The notes below the pieces were generated by a model. That model was given only the letters and a program-made list of their open reading frames with translations, searched no databases and was not told the DNA's origin. From the NCBI RefSeq assembly GCF_021730395.1, contig NC_069363.1, positions 51,765,001 to 51,829,000 of the forward strand: DNA of 64,000 nt. Direction: 5' to 3'. The DNA is from Mercenaria mercenaria. Lineage: Eukaryota > Mollusca > Bivalvia > Venerida > Veneridae. How positions within the stretch are numbered: position 1 is the first letter of the stretch; every line of letters starts with the position of its first letter. Both the position numbers and the translations under genes were made by a program. Of this stretch, positions 24,791 to 33,807 are shown in pieces.

Positions 24791-26486
24791 AAAGTGCTGA
24801 TTTGTTTAAATACGGATTTATAATTTTAAATTTGAAAATGAAATAGATTATTATAGTGTTTGTGGTCTTAAACCAGTGAAATGTCAAAAAGGTTATTCCA
24901 TAACCCTACATATTGCTGGTAAGTAAATATTTTACACAGACTATCATCATAACTGAGGAGTAACATTTACATGCTCTTCACCAGTGTGGATTATAAGTCC
25001 TGCTTTGGTGTAGAAATCTTTCGCTTGAAAAATTTATCCTGGTACATGGAAGGTTGGTGGTTCTACCCAGGTGTCTAATGAAGTTATACCTGCAGGCACA
25101 CCTTATGTATTCCTCCAACAACATCAGATGTTTGAAAAATACCATGTCAAGAGACAGGAAAAAATAACTGTACAGCAATAGACCAAATCAGTTATTACCA
25201 TTCATAATTTTATCATGTCCAAAACATTGCGCAATGATAATTATTTCCACTTTGGTGATTATTACATTTCACTCGGACTTTATCGTAGACCCCTTTGTAA
25301 AATCTCAAACTTTAAACTAAAATAAAGGTATTAAATCCATATAATATTTGAAAAAAATTTCAAAGTTTTGTTGTTTGTTGCATCGTCTGAAGCATGTGCA
25401 TTGAAAAATCTTAATTTGATATCTAAAATAGTGTGATATTTATTTCTAGTTACTTTATTTTCATTGTAAATATACTTCGTTATACCCAAGTAGAAACTGG
25501 CATGTACTCGAAAATGCAGCTCTCTGATTGGTCAGTTAGAATCCCTAACGTACGATGATGTCATGTTAAAATTATAAATTTCTGGAGGTCCATCATGAAT
25601 TCTGTGAAAATTGTAATGATAATTCTTGTACAATCTTTGTCGACGTGTCTGTGTTATGGTTCTGGCTCTGTAGGCAAAAATCGACATGTACTCCAGTTCG
25701 TTTTACAGTCTTTTCCATTGATCTGTTTTAGTAATACAGAGTTAATATGTAATATTAACGCATGAAATAAGTTAGGTAGTTCTAGTTACCACGCCACGAT
25801 AAATTAGTGGCTTACTACCGTTTGCAAAACCAGTCGACCGTAGTTCCGTTGCCGATAATGGCCGATAATGGCGGAGTGCAATACCTTATCTTTATATCTA
25901 TCCTGAGACCAAATTTTTAAGATTCTTTAAAAAGCGAATTTTCAACATACCATCAGTGCAACCAAGTGCCTGTGAAACAATTGCTGAAAACTGTGTTCCA
26001 CCTTGTTATGTGAAATTTCACCACTCGCACGCTATTGCAAATGCATCAAAACAAACATGTGTAACAGTTCTTTGAAAATGGTGAGTTTTTAAAGGCGTTT
26101 AACTGTCCGGAAGTGGAGTCCCTTTAGGCAGCCCTTTTCCGGAATTCAATATTTATATCAGTATACTGACACTTGTTTCGTAAAGTAATATACATGTTTT
26201 ACATGCTGTTCAATTTTCATGTCAAACAACTCTTTCTTTCTATGATTTGGTGTTGTTTGATTTTTGTTTCTCAAGGCCTCCATCGAAACCTTAATCTTTT
26301 CAGAACACATGAACAATACTTTTTTCATGCTAGTAGAGCTAGTACACATATTGTGATAGAAGATTAAAATTAAAAAATACAGTTGAAATGGATTAACAAA
26401 GGAAATTAATTAGTTAATGACCGTCTTAAATAAATATTACAGCTTCAGCATGTAGAGACATGAATATGAATGTGACATAAATAGAA

Positions 26487-28169
26487 ATGGAAGTATCAGG
26501 ACGAAGACTCGGTAGAGATAAAGATGAGATCCTGTGTCAGCCGTGTCATGGGGAAGGTGACGAAGTTACAGCGGAGGGTTACTGTGAGAATTGTAATGAA
26601 TACTTCTGTTCATTATGTCTAAAGGTTCATCGTAAAATGGCGGTCACTAAGAATCATGTGATCAAATCGAAAGTGGACATGCCGAGAACCAATATTCAGT
26701 CAGATCCTTGTGTAGAGCCGTGTGATATCCACAAGACTGAGATAGTAAAGTACTATTGTCATAAACATGATTCGGTCGGTTGTGGTGATTGTATGGTTAT
26801 AGATCATAAAGCCTGCAAAGTTGAGTTGGTGTCTGATGTATCCGGTAACTATGGTAACAGTGGAGAAATTGAAACGATCAAAGAAAAGATAGAGGAAATG
26901 GAGAGAAGAATCAGTTCGGTTAAGCAAGATATGAAAGACAATTTTAATGCTGCAGCTGACATGAAGGCCAGAATTGTAAAAGAAATCAAACTCTTCCGGA
27001 AAGAGCTAAATACACACCTTGACCAGGCTGAAGCAGAACTTTTAAGCGAGGTTGAACAATTAAATGCCAAAGATGTTGTTGTACAAAAACAAGGATTAAA
27101 AGAATGTGACTCAATGGAAACTGTAATGAAACAATTTCAGCAGACTATAGACCAACATGAAGATAAAGTCAACCAGCTCTTCGTTACAGCCAAACTTGCA
27201 AAGGAAAGATTGGTAACTTACAAAGAATCAGTCAAACGTTTATCATCTGAGAAAAGTATTAGCCGGTGTACATTTGTACCATCTAAAGATATACAGGCTC
27301 TAATGGTGTCCCAATCTCCTATCGGAGCCATTTCGGTAGTAACCGAGATATGCGCTGACCTAAAAAAGAAAACAATAGTAGATAAGAAGGCACAATTTGT
27401 GCGGGAATTGAATGTTCGAGGTGAAAATAAGAGTGGATGTCGGATAACAGGCATGGCTATGATTTCAAGTGATGAAATTCTGCTTGCAGATTACAATAGC
27501 AATTCACTGAAAATTATTAACGTAAGTGAAAACAGGATCACTTCAAGGTACAGCTGCGCTCATGGACCGTTTGATGTTACCACGATTAACATAGATAATA
27601 GTGCAACCACTCTACCAGTCCCTGGGAAGATCCTATTTATGAATAAAAGAGGAGGTTTGTCTGAGAGTCACACCATAAAAGTAAAACAATGGTGTAGAGG
27701 AATTGATCATCATAATGGTAAAATCGTAGTGTCATTTACATGTTATCCTGCGGCAGTAGAGGTTTTAAATATGAAAGGGGAAATTCTGCATCATGCAGAT
27801 TATCCAATGAGCGTGAATTGTACCCTATATTATTTAGGTTACAGCAATGATGGTAAAAGCTTTTTTGTGTCAGATAATGGAGGAAACACAGTATGGGAAC
27901 TTTCTGCCGACGGACAACTAAAGACTAAAATATCTGAAAATCTAAAAGGGCCATGTGGACTGGCAGTGACAAAGGATGGAACTATTGTTGTTTGCAATCG
28001 AGGCGATAATGACAAATTGACCTTGATATTTCCAGATACAAGGAAACTGCAGTATCTCTTCGTTAAGAATGTGAAAAACCCAGAAGCTGTTCTTATTTGT
28101 GAAGATAGCAGTAAAATGTACATTAGTGAGTGCAATAATATGCACATCAAAGTATTTGATCTGAAGTAG
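26487..28169 (+). CDS. gene 3: RING-less TRIM-like protein (560 aa)
   Basis: Intact single-exon gene, closest to gene 2. B-box 1 ligands are C17, C20, C33, C36, C41, C44, H48 and H57. B-box 2 ligands are C79, H82, C91, H94, C99, C102 and H107, with C110 in the last place. The coiled coil spans about 125-250. The propeller-like region begins near 300 and ends in VFDLK. The start is the ATG of MEVSGR, in the same context (ATAGAAATGG) as the other copies. The proximal 200 bases upstream match gene 2. Further upstream the 4-kb nested element separates the gene from its conserved block, so expression may differ from the other copies. Function is inferred from the family: scaffold or ubiquitin-pathway regulator, perhaps immune. 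Confidence 0.9.
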   Translation: MEVSGRRLGRDKDEILCQPCHGEGDEVTAEGYCENCNEYFCSLCLKVHRKMAVTKNHVIKSKVDMPRTNIQSDPCVEPCDIHKTEIVKYYCHKHDSVGCGDCMVIDHKACKVELVSDVSGNYGNSGEIETIKEKIEEMERRISSVKQDMKDNFNAAADMKARIVKEIKLFRKELNTHLDQAEAELLSEVEQLNAKDVVVQKQGLKECDSMETVMKQFQQTIDQHEDKVNQLFVTAKLAKERLVTYKESVKRLSSEKSISRCTFVPSKDIQALMVSQSPIGAISVVTEICADLKKKTIVDKKAQFVRELNVRGENKSGCRITGMAMISSDEILLADYNSNSLKIINVSENRITSRYSCAHGPFDVTTINIDNSATTLPVPGKILFMNKRGGLSESHTIKVKQWCRGIDHHNGKIVVSFTCYPAAVEVLNMKGEILHHADYPMSVNCTLYYLGYSNDGKSFFVSDNGGNTVWELSADGQLKTKISENLKGPCGLAVTKDGTIVVCNRGDNDKLTLIFPDTRKLQYLFVKNVKNPEAVLICEDSSKMYISECNNMHIKVFDLK

Positions 28170-28936
28170 GCAGAGAGAAGAAGAGCTGAGATTTAAACTG
28201 GTGTCTAGTTTGTATTTCATAGATTACAGCTGAAAGCTACTTACTTTCGTAAAATTAATTTTGTGACTCTATATACCTGAAGAAAGGCTTCCTTACAACT
28301 CAGTTGTAATGACAAGGAGTTCTATTTTGTTCTATTTGTATTTCTAACATATCGTTACTGTATTCAGAATGTGTATATTAACTTCATACATCTATAAACC
28401 TACTATGTGAGAGTGCGGTTACATTTATGAAAGATGAACTAAATATTCAGAAACGTTCGCAAAAAATTTCACAATGAAACGATTTCAAAGAAATTTTTTT
28501 TGGCGTCCTTAAAAATAACATTTTTTCAAAGTAGGGCCTCTTGAACTACAAAAGTACGTTTTACACAGTGGAAGAGCCCTCATAAAGTAGATGAATAATT
28601 ATGTAAGTAATTTTATTCATGATCGAAACAGTCCAAACTATCATAAATGCCAAAATAATCCCCCATCCCCCTCTTCCATTTGCAACAGTTTGCCACAGCT
28701 CCATGGCAAAATGTAAAAAAGGGAATCCATTGATGAATGATATTTAAATCATTTTAAACACGTGACATTTAATAAACAAAAGGCGGGGTTTGAAGTTTGA
28801 ATCAAATACATATACATGTACATAGCGACAGTGCGCACATTTAATAAAACTGCAAAATTTTACGCGGAACACCTTCTTAAAGAGGAAATGGTAAAATAAG
28901 TTCGGTAAAGAGATATCCTTCAAAGAAATGTTTTTT
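28170..28936. other. gene 3 3' flank, shared with gene 2
   Basis: Non-coding. It contains the SINE-free counterpart of the 13845-14001 insertion site near 28716. Confidence 0.5.
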
Positions 28937-29670
28937 GGCGACGCCGTCTAAATTCGTTTTCGTTACCTATGCCACGTGACTTCAGTTTGCAAATCAAACT
29001 ATTTTATAACGCATTATAGAAGATTTATCAAAATGGAAGATTTATGCAACACTCTGCCTGATTGGACGAGAGTGTCAATTTCTTTCACTCTGTTGATTGT
29101 GCTACGCTGAGTGAAATGTAGACAAAGCGTTTATCCTAAACGGCGCTGTTAACAGTTTTAAAGCTAACTTTGGCTCAGTATATTTAGCAAGAATATTGAT
29201 ATATCTCAACATACATCAAATTAAAGAAAGAGCTGAATACGGTCTGCGTATCACATGAATAAGAGTCTTTTATGCAGAGAAGTGCTTTTTAAAAGATTTT
29301 CCTTGTTACAATTGTCGTCTGTATATGAAAGGTTTCTTGCTTTTGTGACTTATTCAGATTGCATATTAAAATGAGTACTTGTTTGCTTTGATATATTTGT
29401 TATAAATTATTTTTATAACTGATTTATTATATATGAATATTTTTCTTTAGTACGGTATGCAAATATTGAACTCAGTTGAAATCTGTTTTATTATATATAT
29501 GCTATATAATGACTGAATCTCATTACACTGAAATGAAGGTACGCTGCATACAGTTTATCTATGTGATATGACTATGGTCAAACTTTGCTTATGAAACAGA
29601 AATATTGAAATAATTATAATGACCTTCACTTTTTATAGGTGTGACGTCATTGTCCAAAGATTCATGAATA

Positions 29671-29955
29671 TTTGTTTGTTTTGGGTTTTAACGCCGTTTT
29701 TCAACAGTATTTCAGTCATGTAACGGCGGGCAGTTAACCTAACCAGTGTTCCTGGATTCTGTACCAGTACAAACCTGTTCTTCGCTAGTAACTGCCAACT
29801 TCTCCACATGAATCAGAGGTGGAGGACTAATGATTTCAGACACAATGTCGTTTATCAAATAGTCACGGAGAACATGCGCCCCGCCCGAGAATCGAACTCA
29901 CGACCCCGCGATCCGTAGACCAACGCGCTTACCTACTGAGCTAAGCGGGCGGGCT
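29671..29955 (-). mobile_element. full-length tRNA-derived SINE
   Basis: On the minus strand it opens with a tRNA-like head containing box A (TTAGCTCAGTAGG) and box B (GAGTTCGATTC). The conserved core (CCGTTACATGACTGAAATAC) and an A-rich tail follow. Direct repeats GATTCATGAATA flank it (29659-29670 and 29956-29967). The core is the same as in the SINE at 13845-14001. SINEs of this kind are widespread in molluscs. Confidence 0.9.
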
Positions 29956-30089
29956 GATTCATGAATAGCGAATATGCATTAAATTTTGTTAAAGCGGGAT
30001 CAGTTGGCCTATTTTAGAAATAAAAATTATAAATAAAAAAAATCCTTTAATTGATTTTTTTCTCATGTATTCTAATCAAACTTGATTTG

Positions 30090-30500
30090 TAGCATCTTTA
30101 TTAGGCCCGCAGCCAACTTTGTTCAGCTGGGATATTTAACCCCTTTTAGGGGCTGCTAGAGCTAAAACTAGAAATGCCTTTATACAGCGTCTCATGAACA
30201 GCTTGGTGGATCTTTGTCATACTTGGTCCGGAGCATCATTATAAGGTCCTCTTCCAAATTTATTCAATAAGGAACTTGGGCCCTATTAGGGACCACTATA
30301 GCTAAAAGTAGATATGCCTTTCTTCGCACCACTAAAATGTAATGGATTTTTATCAAACTCGATGTGTAACAATATCGTAAGGTCTCCTGCTATTTTGTTA
30401 CAAATGGGGATAGGGACCAATTTAGCTAAAAATATAAATACGTTTAATGACCTCTTCTCATGAACCGCTTCATGAATCTTCATCAAACTACTCCTGTAAT
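30090..30500. repeat. diverged tandem repeat of about 140 bp
   Basis: About three units sharing phrases such as TATAGCTAAAA, ATGCCTTT and TTTTATCAAACT. This is the same style as the arrays of the dispersed elements further on. No clear head or tail was found. Confidence 0.45.
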
Positions 30501-31158
30501 TATTCGTCTAAGGATAAACGAAACAAAATTGCAACCCTACGAAACATTTGCGAAAAATTAAAAGAGAACCATTAAAATTGTTAAAAGTGCGGTGTTTAGT
30601 TTTGCAATTTGAAAAATGTTAGATGAAAGATGAATGTTAGATGAAAAATTCATAAACTTCTTTCCTTATTACAATTCGCCGACCATCGTTTTTAAAGATA
30701 TTTCTTGTTATCTATAGGTTAACAGCTTATTTTCAAAATTTTCAATTCTAGAATGGAATCAATTTATATTATTCTCTTATTAAAACAGTTTTAAATTATA
30801 TCAAATATCAGATAATGTTAGACTCATAACCTAAGAATAAAACTAATTCCTCCTGAATCAAGCATATTTTTCCACGAGTTAATGCATCACAAAACAGATT
30901 AAACAAAACAGATTTTAAAATACTGCTTCATTACTGGCCGAAGTATTTCAAACCACCCACAAGTTCCTAAACCATTGCTAAAAGACATTAGTTTAGCTAT
31001 GAGCAAAAAGTGCACAAACAAAGGCACAGGTTTTCATTTAATTATATAATCACTTGAATAAAAGAAACAAAATACACGTAGGTGCATAATACTAACAAAA
31101 CTATGCACCTATCGGTAACAATTGAAACTTTTAATGTTAACAGTGTGTTGTCCAGTTA

Positions 31159-31795
31159 GGCCAGAGTTTTTTTAATTTTTTGTTACTCGTATTCTGGGCA
31201 GAAAAATGTTAACAGGAGGAGGGGGGAAAAGGCAGTAAAACAACAGACGATAAGTGATCAAAAGCTTTATCGGATGACTCCTTTGTTCGGCAGCACTTTG
31301 TTGCTCCTTGGGTCACCTCAGTATACCTCTACCCATATCATATTTTATTTCCCAAATGCATGACAAATTCACATTCAATGTTGCCATTGTTATTTACATT
31401 CGGTTACATTTAGCATATATTTGAGACACCGTAAAGTTTTTAATGCTTTCATCTTCTTGGCCTTTACAGAACTTGTGTTTCATTGTTTAAATGTCGATAT
31501 ACCGGATTTTGCTTTTTCATCGCATATTGTAAATGGTTCAAAGATAATCTTAAACTTCACACAATTGTTTACATATGGAAGACGCTTTCATTTGAGAGGA
31601 AATCGCGCCTATATATGACACTGACAGCTAATGCACTGACAAATATTGGAGTTGTCATCATCAGAACTCAGCAAAACATCAATCATTGTTCTTAAAAAAA
31701 AAATTGAAATTTTTGAAATTTCAATTTTTTTATTGGAAAATGACAGAAAATAGGACAGGAGGGTCTGAGTAACGAAAAATCAACAAACTCTGGCC
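31159..31795. mobile_element. 637-bp Harbinger-like MITE
   Basis: The ends GGCCAGAG and CTCTGGCC lie in longer imperfect inverted repeats that include TTGTTACTC and GAGTAACGA. TTA is repeated on both sides (31156-31158 and 31796-31798). Unit 2 reads CCAGTTACATAG with a single TTA at about 14634-14645, an exact empty site. A 3-bp TTA duplication with GGCC ends fits PIF/Harbinger. No transposase is present, so it is non-autonomous and inserted after the segmental duplication. Confidence 0.85.
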
Positions 31796-31867
31796 TTACA
31801 TAGTATATGATTCCATGTATAGGAACTGTGTACAGTGTATTGAAGGACATTTTATTTTGAACTCACA

Positions 31868-32020
31868 CCGTTTGGATCATCGAGATTTTAATTCCTGAAC
31901 CCCATACCTCAAAAGTCGAAATCATGAAACTACGACGATAAAAGTCGAAACCACGATAGTGAAAATCGAAATCACGATGGCGAAATCACAAAACTACGAT
32001 GGTGAAAGTCGAAACCACGA
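31868..32020. mobile_element. truncated end of the 21-bp foldback element
   Basis: Matches the left end of 14781-15596 (ATCATCGAGATTTT, CTGAACCCCATA, then a few 21-bp units). It then joins directly to the TTTTAGTAATAG repeats. The rest of the element is missing relative to unit 2. Confidence 0.8.
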
Positions 32021-32129
32021 TTACTTTTAGTAATAGAACTTTTGTACTTTTAGTAATAGAAGTTTTGTACTTTTAGTAATAGAACGGGGCGTTATTTACT
32101 AAATGATTAATCTTAGCAACACAAAAGTG

Positions 32130-32730
32130 TACCACCTTAATAGCCGTGACAGCACAGATACCACCTTAATAGCCGTGACAGCACAGATACCACCTTAATA
32201 ACCGTGACAGCACAGATACCATCTTAATAACCGTGACAGCACAGATACCACCTTAATAGCCGTGACAGCACAGATACCATCTTAATAACCGTGACAGCAC
32301 AGATACCATCTTAATAACCGTGACAGCACAGATACCATCTTAATAACCGTGACAGCACAGATACCACCTTAATAGCCGTGACAGCACAGATACCACCTTA
32401 ATAACCGTGACAGCACAGATACCATCTTAATAACCGTGACAGCACAGATACCATCTTAATAACCGTGACAGCACAGATACCACCTTAATAGCCGTGGTAC
32501 CACCTTAATAGCCGTGACAGCACAGATACCACCTTAATAGCCGTGACAGCAAAGATACCACCCTAATAACCGTGACAGCACAGATACCACCTTAATAGCC
32601 GTGACAGCACAGATACATCCTTAATAGCCGTGACAGCAAAGATACCACCCTAATAACCGTGACAGCACAGATACCACCTTAATAGCCGTGACAGCACAGA
32701 TACATCCTTAATAGCCGTGACAGCACAGAT
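32130..32730 (+). repeat. 29-bp minisatellite, array 2
   Basis: About 20 copies of the same 29-bp unit as array 1, with a locally spread variant (CCATCTT in place of CCACCTT) absent from array 1. Each array has therefore been reshaped separately after the duplication. Confidence 0.95.
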
Positions 32731-33568
32731 AAGTATCATGCAGTCTTTACATTTTGTGGCTGTGGGTTCGATATTCGTCAGATTTTAGTATTTTATTCTA
32801 TGAATATTTATCTTTAACATAGCGTTATGTGCATTCATATCTTCTAAAAAGATGTAGATATAGTGAGATAATATGGATTGTAGTATCTTTCTTGAAGTAA
32901 GAATAAACTGTTTTATAGAATACATAATAAATATTAGTGCTGTATAGACGTGCAAATAAATAAGTTATAATCGTATGTAATCCTTGGCTATAAAAAAATG
33001 TGTACTGTGGACTCAAGGAATCTGCTTACACAGCTGGCTAGACTATCATTATCAACGATATTTTGTTTTAAAATGAAATTTACTTTTTCATGACAATAAT
33101 AATTGAAAAATATAGTTATAAAATAACATTAAAAGAATGGAATGACTGTAGTTACACCTCAAAACTTTTCAATGAAAAAAAGTGGATCGTCAGAGCCGAA
33201 CTCACCACGCAACCAGTACTGTAGCGGTTCTAGTCTAAATAAGGCAAAGCAAATTATGCTGATTTCCCTAATTGGCAGACTCTAGCGTCAAAATCAAACT
33301 ATGTAAAGTAAGATATTGAATGGTATTCTGTTTGGGTCAAATAATTCATTAAATAAAATGTACATCTTGTTCCACTAAATGTTATACATTAGTTCTGTTA
33401 ATGGTTCTGAGACAGCGGTAAAAGCAAGGATATCGAATTTGTTCAGAAAAGTTAAACAAGTGAAAAAATAAATGAAACAAAAACCTTTAATATTTCTACA
33501 TTCGCATATATGCAGTTAAGAAGAAAAGATAACTACTTTTATCTTACAAACCCTACACGCATAGATCT

Positions 33569-33618
33569 GTGTTATTTCCCCCATTTTGACCTACGAGTTT
33601 ATATATATAAATAGTTTA
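33569..33618 (+). promoter_or_regulatory. conserved upstream block of gene 4 (partial)
   Basis: CTGTGTTATTTCC then TTGACCTACGAG match the other genes. The second TTCC box is replaced by a TATATATATAAATAG stretch. It ends about 190 bases before the ATG. The AT stretch could act as a TATA box, which is inference. Confidence 0.45.
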
Positions 33619-33807
33619 TAAGAGCTGTGTATATATAGGGCATATATTTTTCAAAAACTGTTATACATGTGGATTTATTCTCAACGTAACTGTTTTACAT
33701 AACACGTTCAGCGAACATATTCTAATCTTGTTATAGATCTCGATCTAGATCTACATTCGACCTGGATTTACGGCTAATTTACGGATATATTTGTCAAGTG
33801 TATTAAA

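Larger units (their letters stand above)
22793..25974 (-). mobile_element. 3.2-kb DNA transposon copy B (hAT-like ends), inside the palindromic element
   Basis: The ends are CACAGGCACTTGGTTGCACT and its inverse AGTGCAACCAAGTGCCTGTG. AAACAATT is duplicated on both sides (22785-22792 and 25975-25982), an exact 8-bp target duplication. It splits the right arm of the palindromic element. The length and interior match copy A in reverse. It carries the same LINE fossil and a TC microsatellite. No transposase seen. Confidence 0.85.
22290..26290. mobile_element. palindromic TTAA-target element interrupted by transposon copy B
   Basis: The outer ends are long inverted repeats beginning GGTTTCGATGGAGGCC (left) and ending GGCCTCCATCGAAACC (right), each followed inward by more than 300 matching bases. 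TTAA lies directly outside both ends (22286-22289 and 26291-26294). Without the inner insertion the element is about 811 bp and almost fully palindromic, a foldback or MITE. Its centre has two tandem copies of about 52 bp containing TGAAAATGAATGCCAT. The upstream region of gene 1 has the joined sequence AAGTTTTAATCTT (about 1402-1414), which fits the empty site. Confidence 0.85.
28937..30711. other. insertion present only in unit 3
   Basis: Unit 2 runs directly from AAGAAATGTTTTTT to TATAGGCTAACAGC (about 14180-14210). In unit 3 about 1.77 kb separates the same flanks. The insert holds a complete SINE and a tandem repeat. Its own ends were not resolved into a known type. Confidence 0.55.
22130..33510 (+). 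repeat. segmental duplication, unit 3 (contains gene 3)
   Basis: Second copy of the segment at about 10.93-17.8 kb. It is longer because of insertions absent from unit 2: the 4-kb nested element (22290-26290), a 1.77-kb block (about 28937-30711) and a 637-bp Harbinger-like element (31159-31795). It also lost most of the 21-bp foldback element. Confidence 0.8.

Noticed and set aside
29891-29950. Possible functional tRNA gene (box A and B present)
   Set aside because: It is the head of a SINE with target duplications and lacks a full tRNA fold.
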